43,135 bases of DNA from Ectocarpus siliculosus (lineage: Eukaryota; Sar; Phaeophyceae; Ectocarpales; Ectocarpaceae): NCBI GenBank assembly GCA_000310025.1, contig FN649727.1:7481213-7524347 (forward strand), in the 5' to 3' direction. Under the pieces are notes generated by a model, which saw nothing but the letters and a program-made list of their open reading frames with translations, made no database searches and had not been told where the DNA came from. Made by a program: the position numbers and the translations under genes. Shown here in pieces: positions 21,556-32,480 of this stretch (position 1 is the stretch's first letter; the number at the start of each line of letters is the position of its first letter).

Positions 21556-24180
21556 TGTGCATGTGTTGGTTGCCTTTTTCCGAGTCGACAAACACTTACA
21601 CCTTGGTGTACCCTCCCTTCCTGTCGACGTCATCCAAGAGCGGGATCGAGCTGTACCTGTAGCTTCGGAGGGGTCGAGACTGCAGCAGTGCAAGGCTAGG
21701 ATGGTGGCTGGTTTCGGCCCCTCGAGAATTGCTTGGGGTGTTTGTAACAGAAGTGCCGAGATGGAGTTATCGGATCGGGTGTGTCCGCCTCTTTGGGTGT
21801 ATCGGCTGCGGCCGAGCCATCCCATACACCGTGAGGAGGGGGCAAGACGAGTCTATTGTTTGTTGTGCTTGAATGCGCGGATGCAAAACTGGGTGTTTGA
21901 GAGGGTACGGTTTGGCGCGAACCTTGTTGGAGGGTGGTCGAGGTATTGGCTGGCGAGAGAGCTCCGGATCGATGTCGTCTGTTTCCCTTTTGGTGAAGAC
22001 GTGGAGGTGTTCCAGTTCTTGCCTACGAGTAGTTCAGGTTGCTTCACAGCAATTCACGGCTGACGCGCAAACAACCACGGACGATTGGGGTTGATACATC
22101 AAAGGAACGTGTGTTCAGATGGAAACTAAGAACGTAGTGGGTTTCGAACGATTGTGTCAATCTTTCAGACAGCTCTTGGTTTGCTGACCGTCGTCCAACA
22201 GTTCGATCTCCTTGGTGCTGCCGTTTAGGACGTGTCCCAACCGCTCTCACAGAGAGCGCCACTGAATTGGCGCATGTTTAGCGGGGGAATCACGTCCATG
22301 TCGTCAATGGAGGAGGCAGTACATTGCGTTTCTGCCCACGATAACGACGAATACATGTACAACATCCTTTGTCTTTCAACGAAGAGATTACAGCCAATTC
22401 GTGCGAGATCACACGCGAGACCCTTCGGAAACAATTTTCCCTTTACAAGGGCGAGGATCGTTGTGGTTTCTCTTGCAGTTTTGTCGATCGACCACACGCA
22501 TGCGCGTCCACCATGCCACCCCAGTCCAGAGGAACAGGAACATTTCTCATGCTACCTACACCAGACTCGGGTTTCAACGACGGCCTTGCAAAGGCGGCCA
22601 TGAAAACTCCAGCTATGATTCTCCCTTCCGCATTCAACCGACCACACAACGGCGAAACACAACCACTCCTGGCCATGCGATGTGCTTCTCGCGCTGTAGT
22701 ACTTTTTGAGAGTCTGTATCGTTTGCGATACCGGCACGGGGCAACGGGACCATGGTCGTTTTCCGGTCTCGTTGGCGATCAAGATCAAGACCATGGCCTG
22801 CAGACGGTCAAGCTAAGAGCGCAGCTAGGGTTGGAAACGTAGACACACGCGACCGTTCAATGTTTCATTGACCACTTTTGTTTCGTTGTTCATACCCGGC
22901 AAAAGAGCGCTGCACTTGTTCCGTCTGGCTACTTGATCGTTCTCCATTTGGCTGCATTGTGAATGTAAGGAACCTAGACACCAGGTACAGGAAAACACGC
23001 TAGCTACAGGTCTCGTCTTACAGGTACAATATGTCACACATACTGGCCCTTCCCGCTGCTACCGGCCGTATCATCGAGAGGGCCCTTCCTTGTAAACTCT
23101 TTGCTGTGGTAGTACGTGTACTTTGTACTGCTATTCACCAGGACCACGCACACCACTCGCCCCCACGCCTGAGTACTACCTATTTACCCCCCTATGTACC
23201 TCCCTTCCGCCGTGAACCCGAAAGGTTGCGGTAAATCAGCCAATAAAGAACCCCCGCACGCTTCCAAACAACTTCTGCGGTCCCAGCAGTTTCGAGAAAG
23301 GAAAAGTGAGGCAGACACGTCGACGAACTACATTCCTTCCAATAAACGTCCAACTGCAAACGGGGTTCATGTAACAACGCTTAAAAGTCCCACGAAGATG
23401 AAGACCACGAGGCGGCCGCAGCTTCGCGGGTCTCCCGGGCGAGCCTCATCCGGGAGCTCCCGCATCGGGGGTCGTTCCTGCCCCCCTCCACCTCCGTAGC
23501 CTCCGGCCGTACAGTGGACGAGGCATCCTCCTCCTTACCGCCGCCATCACTGCTCCACCTGGCGTCCCGCTCGCGCCTGCGGGCCTCCTCCTCCTCCTCC
23601 TGCACCATGTCTAGCCATCGCACCCTGACGGAGACGGTGGGGCTTAACCAGCAAAGCCGACGAACCCCTCCTCAGTAGGATCGAGCGGGGCATGCCTTCC
23701 ATGTCTGTCCATTTCGCAGCGCGCGGAGTGGGCAAAGGGGACTGTCCCCATCGTCCTCTTCGCGCACTGCGAAGTGGACCGACATCGAAGGCGTCCCCCG
23801 GCTCGATCCTCCTCAACAGGGGTATCGACGGCTCGATGGTCAGGCCACACCATGCCACTGCCGTCAGCGTGCGGTGGCTCGACATCGAGCAGGAGGAGGA
23901 GGAAGGGGAGGAGGATGCCCGCAGGCGCGAGCGGGGCGTCGGAAAAGCTAGAACTCGGTGCGCTCTGACCCGCCCCGTGTTTGCCTCGCCCGTACCGAAC
24001 AAGAGATACCCTGGTTCTGGGTTTGGTCCGCCACACGCGAGGGAGAAAGCAGAATGACAGTGGTGAGTTGCGTGTGAGAGGAGGTGAAGCTCATGGATAA
24101 AGTGCTTGGAGAACACAACCGATATGGACTATATGGACTAGGTTGATGATTCTTGGTTGTGGCGTTGGGTCGTGCAGCAG
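21556..24180 (+). repeat. Left-central part of unit 1, no gene recognised
   Basis: Aligns to 35051-37640 in unit 2. Two frames stay open in both copies: about 21600-21960 (containing GFGPSRIAWGVCNRSAEMEL and CLLCLNARMQNWVFERVRF) and about 22369-22740 (containing TRETLRKQFSLYKGEDRCGF). The copies differ by both silent and replacement changes, so selection cannot be judged. No family is recognised. They may be relics of genes carried by the unit. Confidence 0.4.
23570..23930. repeat. GC-rich foldback in unit 1
   Basis: The arms meet at GGGGACTGTCCCC (about 23743). For example CCATTTCGCAGCGCGCGGAG pairs with the strand containing GCGCACTGCGAAGTGG, and a CCTCCTCCTCC run pairs with GGAGGAGGAGG at the outer ends. 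Arms are about 170-180 bp and imperfect. Long open frames across it on both strands are products of the palindrome and triplet-like runs, not genes. Confidence 0.8.
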
Positions 24181-27100
24181 TTTAGGACGGCGTACACGTA
24201 GCGTACAACACCCGAACTTGTCGAGCGAAATTCTGCACTATCAAAGTCACCTGCAGTCGATTGCCCCAAAGGGGGCACCGACCGTTGCTCAACCCGAGTA
24301 GAGGACCAGGACCCTCGACGTCACAGTCTTTGCGGCGCGAGGGTGCCTGGTAGATCTCCACCTGTAGGTTGACGTCGAAAGGTGGTGCGTCATGGAAGTG
24401 GCATGTGGGCTTGTGCTTGTGGATGTCGATTTCGTAGGTCCTGCAGGAAACGGGACTAGTCTACATTCTGCAGGCCTACCAAACACAGCAAGCAGTGTAC
24501 ACATCAGACTTTCCTAAGGTTCCAATCGAAACTCTTGCCGTAGTTTAATCCTCTAGGTGCGAAGGGCCTTGTTGTGTTGTCCAATGTGCCTCAGCGATGA
24601 TTACGTTGTCTTGGCCAAATTTAGTTGAAACGCCAACGGTCGGAGCACGCACGCACAACCGCTAGTGTACCCTATACCCCCCGTCCACTCAAATTGGATG
24701 GAGCAGGCACAAAATCTTACCGTCTCTTCGCCCACGTCCATGCACCGTCGAACACAACTGCCCCGGTGAAGAGGACGGGGGCACTTGCGCATGATGATCG
24801 CGACACTTGCGCAAGTGCCGCCATCGTCGTCACCGGGGCAATTGTGCTCGACGTGCCTTGAAGTGGGCACAGAGACGGTGAGGTATTGTGTTTGCTCCAT
24901 CCAACTTGAGTGGGCGGAGCAGTAGGGTACACTACCATCGGGTGCGTGCTTGCTCCGAGGGTTGGCGTTTCACTTTGATCAGGCTAGACAACGTAGTCAT
25001 CGCTGAGGCACATTGGACAATGGCAGGGCCCTCGCACCCAGGGGATTGAACGACGGCAAGGGTTTCGATTGAAACTTTAGGAAAAGCCTGATTTGTACAC
25101 TGCTTCCTGTGTTTGGTAGGACTCTGCAGGGCGTAGTCTAGCCCCGTTTCCTGCATGACGAAATCGATGTTCACAAGCACAAGCCCACATGACACTTCGC
25201 ACCACGTTTCAACATTGACCCACAGGTGGAGACATGCGAGGTGCAATCGTGCCAAAAAGCAAAGAGCATCAAAGGCCCTTTTCGCTACGCGGGCCGCGCA
25301 AACACCGGTGCGCCATTCACTACGAGCGACTGCGGGTGAGTTGAGGGTAATATATTAATTTTACGCGACAAGTTCAGATTTTCGTCGACAAGTTCGGGCT
25401 TTTGTCGCGACGTCTACGCCGTCCCAAACTGTTGCTCTGCAGCAGATACATGCATGTATGTAGTAGAAAAATCTGTACTATCAAACTCACGGGCAGCCGC
25501 TATTGCCGAAGGGGTCACCGGCCTTTGCCCACCCCGCGTACCTCGATGACACCCGCATGAATCGATGAGACATGCCTTGCGGCACGATCTCCGTCGGTGC
25601 TGCTCGAGAGTCTGCACCTGTGGGTCAATGTTGAAAAGTGGTGCGCCATGAAAGAGTCACGTGGGCTTGTTCTTGCGGTGGGTGTCGATTTCGTAGGTCC
25701 TGCAGGAAACGGGACTAACAGTCCTTCTGGAGGGCTACCAAACATAGCAGTGTAAACATCAGGCTTTCCTAAGGGTTCAATCGAAACCCTTGCCGTCGTT
25801 TTAACCCCTGCAATCAAAACCCTTGCCGTCGTTTGATCCTCTAGGTGCGAGGGCCTTGCTATCGTCCAACGTTCCTCAGCGATGACTACGTTGTCTTGGC
25901 CAGATCAAAGTGAATCGCCGACCCTCGGAGCAAGCACGCACAACGCCTACTCCCCCGCCCACTCAAGTTGATTGGAGGAAACGCAAAACTCACCTTCTCT
26001 TCGCCCTCGTCAATGCACCGTCGAGCACAACTGTCCCGGTGATGATGATGGCGGCACTTGCGCAAGTGCTTCCGTCATCGTTACCGGGGCGGTTCTACTC
26101 GACGGTGCCTTGAAGTGGGCACAGAGACGGTGAGGTATTGTGTTTGCTCCAACCAACTTGAGTGGGCGGAGGAGTAGGGTACACTACCAACAGGTGCATG
26201 TGTGCTCCGGGGTGGCGTTTCACTTTGATCAGGCCAGACAACGTAGTCATCGCTGAGGCACATGTGGACAACAGCAGGGCCCTCGCACCCAGGGGATTGA
26301 ACGACGGCAAGGGTTTCGATTGAAACCTTAGGAAAAGCCTGATATGTACACTTCTTGCTGTGCTTCGTAGCCTTCGGCTGCAGAGTGTAAACTAGTCCCG
26401 TTTCCTGCAGGACCCACGAAATCGACTTCCACAAGCACAAGCCCACATGCCACTTCCATGGCGCACCACGTTTCAACATTGAATCACGGGTGGAGACATG
26501 GGAGGTGTCATCGTGCCAAAAGTCAAAAAGCATCAAAGGCCCTTTTCGCCACACGGGCCGCGCAAAGACTGGTGCGCCATTCACTACGAGCGACTGCGGG
26601 TGAGTTGGGTAACATAGAATTTTACTCGACAAGTTCAGATTTTCGTCGCCAAGTTCGGGCATTTGTCGCGACGCTTACGCCGTCCCAACTTGGTGCTCTG
26701 CCGCAGATGCATCCACGCATCTAGCAGTCAATTTTGTACTATCAAACTCACTCGCAGTCCCTATTGCCGAAGGGGTTACCGGCCTTTGCTCAGCCCGCGA
26801 TACTCGATGACACCCGCGTACCTCGATGACACCTTCTTTGAGGCCCGATCACCGTATAGGTGCTGCTCGAGAGTCTGCATCTGTGGGTCGAATGTTGAAA
26901 AGTGGTGCACCATGGAAGTGTTTTATTGGCTGTGCTTGTGGACGTCGATTTCGTTGGTCCTGCAGGAAACGGGATAAGACCACAATCGGCAAGGCTACCA
27001 AACACAGCAAGCAGTGTACACATAAGGCTTTCCTAAGGGTTCAATCAGCACCCTTGCTGTCGTTTGATCCTTCAGGTGCCAGGACGTTGTCCAATGTGCC

Positions 27101-27290
27101 TCAGCGATGACTACGTTGTCTGGGCCAAATTTAAGTGAATCGCCAACAACCCTCGGAGCACACAAGAACAACCGCTAGTGTACCCTACCCCCGCCCACGC
27201 AAGTTGGATGGAGCAAACACAATACCTCACCATCTCTATGCTCACTTCAAGGCACCGTCCGTCACATTTGCCCCGGTGATGCTGTCGGGG
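24180..27290. repeat. Array of five ~0.6-kb modules in alternating orientation, unit 1
   Basis: Modules run plus (24180-24800), minus (24805-25450), plus (25450-26060), minus (26062-26720), plus (26722-27290). Every plus module carries CTGCAGGAAACGGGA, then GTGTACAC, then GCCTCAGCGATGACTACG (with small changes), and the minus modules the complement. The plus/minus centres hold the perfect palindrome CACTTGCGCAAGTG (24804-24817; extended to 16 bp at 26054-26069). The other centres are less exact, near GTCCCAAACTGTTGCTCTGC. No coding frame is shared by the modules. Confidence 0.88.
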
Positions 27291-28564
27291 ATGAGGAAAG
27301 AAGGGCCAAGAATGCAGCAGTTGCACCGGACAAGGAAAGTGTTGTTTATGACCAACATAATAAGGCAGGAATGAATGTGCATGAATGGTGATGTTGCGCA
27401 GTGGAGATAGAGAGAAGACTATTCCACCTCCATGTCTCCTGACGGGTCGGTTTTGTTTTGGAATACCTTCAACTGTCGGCCCGAATGTTTCCCACACATA
27501 GCAACAACACATACATGACTTGAGCTAGCATTGGGTATCACGTGGCCAAATATTTCCAGGCGGCGGTTCTTTGAGACGGACGTCATTTTTGGCCTCGACC
27601 AACTCATTGGCCAGGGTGCCAGGGTATTCGGATTAGTGAAGAAACCTTCTCGTGACTAAAGCAGTGACAACTCCTGGCGAGTTGACCGAACGGGAGAACG
27701 ATCTATGACTATAGGGCTATTAAACTAGAGGAGGACCATAGACGTCAGAGAGTTGGTTGGCGAAGATGCAATTGTTTCAGTAACGTGCGACACGTTCGTT
27801 CACATACGTACGTATGCACACGTATGAGATATGAGATGGGAAGGAGAGAAAATATAACAAATTCGGAACAGTAACGAAAGTGGGAAGTCTCAAGCCCACA
27901 TCAAATAAGGCGAGCGCAGAGCAGGATCAGGACAAGCAAGGTGCGACGAGAGAGAGACACCAGAAAGATATTAGCAGAACGGAGGAGTGAACGAGTGAGT
28001 CGAGACCCCAGAGAGACAGAGAGAAAGAGATAGATACACAAGGAAGGCGAGAAGACGTGTACGAATATACAAAAAATGGGAAAATGGGAATGTATATTGC
28101 GAACACTGGGTGTCGTAGTCTATGTTCATTCACCATGTTCCCTTGTCAACCACGAAATTTATTCGTGATCTATGCGGAGACCCACCATCCTCATTCTAAT
28201 GGTGGAGAGTTATATAGCTGGACATGGGTTTTCTCTCATTCGATACACATGTCTGTGCACGCCACGGATGTCCCAAAGGCTGACCAATGTTCGAGTCGAA
28301 ATGAGATTATCATGCCGATTGATTTTTACCCTGGAGCAAGCCGGCGTGTCATGGACTATTGCTGTGTAGATCGACCACTACTATAATACGTATCTTTCCT
28401 AGGCTACGGCTACTGAGGCCACTACCGACAGCAATTTGCATCACTTGAGGGCGCGGTGGGCGCACGTTTTCACTCCGTACATTCCGCGCTCTGACACTTA
28501 CAGGTGGTCGCAGCATCGTTCGGCGCCAAGCAGCAGAACAGGATAGCTTGAGAATCCAGACAGA
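27291..28564. other. Unit 1 spacer, no gene
   Basis: Aligns to 39270-40552 of unit 2. It includes a purine-rich tract of GAGAGA runs (about 27830-28070). No supported coding region. Confidence 0.5.
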
Positions 28565-28980
28565 CTTGACTGTAGACTGTTCCTCTTGGAGCACTATATA
28601 TACCTTTGTGATATCACTCCTACATTAGCATCGTCGACAGCATACAAACTGGGTATGCACATACATACGTGGCTCGCGTGCTCACGCACCGGTTGTACGG
28701 GGCCGTCTGGTTGCGCTCCTCAACATGGGCCTTGGGCTAAATCCTGTCCTCCCGTTCCAAATATTCCATCCTCAAATACACAGAGAGGATGGGATATTTG
28801 GAACAGGAGTACAGGATTTAGCCCCCAAGACCCATGGGGAGGAGCACAATCACACGACCGTGTACAACCGGTGTGTGAGCACGGCAGCAACGTGTGTATG
28901 TGCATACCCAGCTCGTATTCTGTGGACGCTGCTAGGAGTGTGTAGTGCTGCAGGAATCGTCTACAATCGACTGTAGTCGT
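28565..28980. repeat. ~400-bp hairpin in unit 1
   Basis: The arms (about 28565-28775 and 28793-28980) meet around TACACAGAG. The inner stem pairs GGGCTAAATCCTG with CAGGATTTAGCCC and CCAAATATTCCATCCTC with GAGGATGGGATATTTGG. The outer ends pair GACTGTAGACTGTTCCT with AGGAATCGTCTACAATC. A transcript would fold into a long imperfect duplex. The homologous hairpin in unit 2 is at 40553-40975. Confidence 0.85.
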
Positions 28981-30664
28981 TGAGGGTCGGTGGGAAAGTG
29001 GGAGAGGTGGGTGTGTGTATGTAGTATTTGCTTAGATTAAATATGCATTCGGCAGAGAATTGTTCTTTAGTTTTCGAGCCCCCTGCCCCCGGGGTCGTTG
29101 CACACATCTCGATGGATTTTCACTCCTCCTGCATTTTCGGATCGATTAAATCGTGGATTAAACTATTTGGTCCAAAATCCAAAACACACAGTAGCTGACT
29201 GACTGACGTACCGTATTTGTTACTCGATCGAACAATCCAGCGAATGTCACAGAAAACCAAAATGAGAGAATGGGTTCCTTGCAGATTTATCCTGGACCTG
29301 GCTGGACTCTTAGACTATACTCGGGATAGAGATGGATTCCTCGTGAGTCAATTAAGAAAATGCACATCTGCAAATACTCGTATACGCATGCAATGCACCC
29401 ACATTGTGCTCGCTGTAGCACGTAGTAACGCACAAGGCGTGCTTGTTGTGGCCGTGGCTCCACTCACCAAAGTGTCGGGTTGTCGTTGTGGTATGTAAGC
29501 CTGCTGTGAGCGCACAATGTACAACATGACGATTCATGGCGCTGCTTTGCCGTGTGGCTTGCGGTCCTTTAGTGGCTCTGCTGTGCGGATGTGTCGCGTG
29601 TGGTCGTCTAGATAGAGAAGATCCTGATCTGTTGCTTCTTGGTTGCGCAGGCCGCAGGCCAATATAAAAATATATGAGAATGGCGTTGCGGCGTTACGAG
29701 ACGCCTCTTTCATCATGTGCAAGCCTACAGTCCCGTGGCTGTATGTACTGTAGTTGTGCCGCACTGCTTGGAATGCTGCAAATTGCGGCAATTTGGTCGA
29801 TATAATATGTCGTTGTGTCACACTGCTGTACCTGCAACTTACCTGCTTGCCAGTACACTCTGTGCCAGCACGCCCTGCCCCAGGCATGTTAGAAAGTCAA
29901 AGATGTACCGATCAGGAGGATGACGATGGCAATCCCACCCGTGGTGCGGCTGTCGCAAGCCCTCTAACGAAGAACATTGCTATTAGTTCGCCTGCAAATC
30001 TCGGCCAGGAGGCCATCGAGCATCGCTCCCGGCGCAATTCCCACCTCTCCCTGCTGCAGCTTCCCCTACAGCAACGGAGACTACTATCCGGCCTGCCTTG
30101 GTGTGGGTCGCGTGCTTCTCCCTACGACGTTCGCGCCAGCTGACCATTTTCCCACGAGTGCTTGGTACAGCAGTAAAGGGCGGCGCGGTGCGAGAGAGAA
30201 AAGCTGTCCAGCAGCGTCGGGGAGACGGCAAGGAAAGCGAGAAGATCGAAGCAGTACCATATCATTGTTTGGTCTTGGTGTGGACATGTTGACGAATACG
30301 GCTGTGTGCGGTGGGGGCGGCGGTTGGACCGGATCGATCGGCGGATGAACGAAAGTCATGGTACGGGATACGAGGTGACCGGGCGATGCCAAGGAGGCGA
30401 GCCGTGGACAGCCCTTGTCTTCCACCTCGAGCCGACAGGTCTTCAAGGTGATTGACGACTTGACGACGCTGTTTGACTGTAGATACAGTAGTTACTGCCG
30501 CGAACTGATGTGGTTGCCGCCACTGAAGCACGTTGGTTGACGTGCTTGTGATAATGCCGAAACATTACTGAAATCTTCCGTGTCTGCTTGTGCTGACGCA
30601 GAGTAAAACTTCCTCCTCCTGTGATATGACTGGCAACGTGTCGCCGTTGGAGTGTACCATACCA

Positions 30665-30775
30665 ATAGAAGCCTACATGTAAATCAAACCATTAGACTAG
30701 TCAGCGCTGACATAGTTTAATGGTTTGAATTCTAGTCAGCGCTGACTAGTCTACTGGTTTGATTGGGGCTTCTAT
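30665..30775. mobile_element. 111-bp palindromic MITE
   Basis: Terminal inverted repeats of about 45 bp begin ATAGAAGCC and end GGCTTCTAT. Each arm ends inside with the perfect palindrome GTCAGCGCTGAC, and the arms flank a ~23-bp loop. There is no coding capacity. The target-site duplication is uncertain. Confidence 0.8.
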
Positions 30776-31244
30776 ATGTGTCACTCCTGCTGTGACTCTG
30801 TTGTTGCTGTTAGCGGCTGTAGGCCGCTGCCGGTGTTTCTTTGCACCCTGGAGTCATCGATGCAACTGCCAAGCGCTGTGTGGTGCTGTAGACTACGGAA
30901 GTTTAACTCAATCGGAGTCTATGGTCATGTTATCTATAGGTCGTCGTGACGTGACAAATTTCTTGCTATGAGTATGGGGGGGGGAAAAATTGTACTGTAG
31001 CTCGATTTTTTTTTGGCTACAGCAGTAATCTATGGACCAGACACCGAACAACCTTCGCCTGCGGCGACGACCATGACTGGATGGGATACCTCCTGCGACG
31101 GTGAACCATACTACAATGCGATGCCAACAGCCGCTCGCGTGTCGTGCACCTTCCACATGATGCCGCCGACCAACTGGTGCACGCAAAGCTGCCGCCATAA
31201 TGGTTGCCGATCAAAGGGACTCCTCGGGAAGATGTCCCACACGG

Positions 31245-32151
31245 TACTACAGTGGGGGGGTCTGTTCAGTGCCGGTATGTGCACGGGACGTTCACCGGCA
31301 CTAAACCGAACCACCGGCACTATTGTAAATAAAGCCAAAACGGCACTACTGAGGGCTGGCCAATCCCTCATGCCGGTATGGCACTAATGAGGACGTGTTT
31401 GATTATTGGTGTGGCACGTACGCTTTAGGGGCCCACAGAGTACGAAATGGATCGACGTCAAGGAAGTTTAGCGTGTGGGCGTGGGCGGACTTTCTCGCGA
31501 TACGTGTGGTCCGACCCTGTCGAACTCACGCAAGAGTTTATTGTAGAAAAAAAATAGTTGTATCTTGCACCGATATATACTGATGCCTGTCTCAGCACAC
31601 GTACTGCACAGCCTGGATATGTGCGCGAACCCTTCAAATTCATGTGTGTACTGTACTACATCGCTCTGCCATTTTTCAGGGAGATGCAACAAACAGCTGC
31701 CTTACATTTCGCGGGCAAGAAAGCAGTGGCATTGGCCTCACATGGATCACACCATTTCGTGCTACCCCACCAGCACTAAACTAGTCGAAGCAAGGCAAGG
31801 TCATGAGGAGCTTGCGGCATTCTGTCCTGTTGAAGGCACAGTTCACCATCCACACATGGCATGGTACGCCTCTGCGTAGAGCTGTTCGGGCCTGCAGCAG
31901 CACGTGTACCCTGTAGTGTGGAGTCTGTGATCTGCCAGTACTGGTGTGTGTGTGTGTGGGCGTGTGGGCGTGAACCGGCACTATTGGGGGTTACAGCAGC
32001 GCCCGACCGGCACTATATCGGCCCCGCCCTCTTTTGTGCCAAACCGGCACTATAGACGGCTCCGCGTGTGTCCAGAGATTTCACCGGCACTAAACCGGGC
32101 ATCTGGCACTATTGAACGGCACGAAACAGACCCCCTCACTGTACTGCAGTA
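31245..32151. mobile_element. Non-autonomous CACTA-like DNA transposon
   Basis: Inverted ends: TACTACAGTGGGGGGGTCTG at the left, and at the right the complement of TACTGCAGTACAGTGAGGGG. Just inside both ends the motif CCGGCACTA recurs (31290-31390 at the left, 31974-32125 at the right, at least seven good copies). Clustered subterminal repeats are typical of CACTA/EnSpm elements. No transposase lies in the ~580 bp between the clusters. The ends start TACTA rather than CACTA, so the superfamily is tentative. Confidence 0.6.
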
Positions 32152-32198
32152 CTACAGTACATAGAAGTCGTGTAGGAGTGTGAAGTTGTGCTGTGTGT

Positions 32199-32480
32199 GC
32201 ATGCTCCAAACACTTCTACCGGTGTTTGTGTGTCGATTGGAGTCTTGTAGGTCGAGATACAGCAGTGGGATTCTCGTGTTGCTCAAAGAAGTCTGCCTGC
32301 AGGAACAGAGAAGGCCGTGTTCGATTCCTACCTGACGTGTTTGGAACTGTGTGGCGGGAATACTTGACGCGCTCGCCACCTGACCTGATGTCCGCTGCTG
32401 TGCGCTGCGCATGCATGTACCAAACACTCCTACCGGTGCTTGCGTGTCGATTGGAGCCTTTTAGGGCGACATGCAACAGG
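32199..32480 (+). repeat. Pair of ~70-bp direct repeats
   Basis: GCTCCAAACACTTCTACCGG at 32202 and the same sequence with small changes at about 32416 both continue through GTGTCGATTGGAG to a TTTTAGG/TTGTAGG end. They are 210 bp apart. Both begin next to a GCATG step after GTGCTGTG/GTGCGCTGCG. They could be remnants of an element with direct terminal repeats. Confidence 0.7.

Larger units (their letters stand above)
16216..29163 (+). repeat. Giant tandem repeat, unit 1
   Basis: The unit is defined from one A-block (TATTTGGTCC-like, here at about 16216) to the next (29164). Outside the nested retrotransposon it aligns to unit 2 in the same order: 16216-16735 with 29164-29655, 16758-16949 with 34889-35050, 21556-24180 with 35051-37640, and 27290-29163 with 39270-41153. 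In 126 aligned bases around 22385/35840 I count three mismatches; the region near 23.4/36.9 kb is nearly identical, and the hairpin region is more diverged. It lacks about 5.2 kb present in unit 2. Confidence 0.85.

Noticed and set aside
24180-27290. CRISPR-like or satellite array
   Set aside because: The repeats are ~600 bp, alternate in orientation and lack spacers.
21556-29163. Integrated large DNA virus (as known in brown algae)
   Set aside because: No capsid, polymerase, helicase or other viral hallmark frame was recognised in the units.
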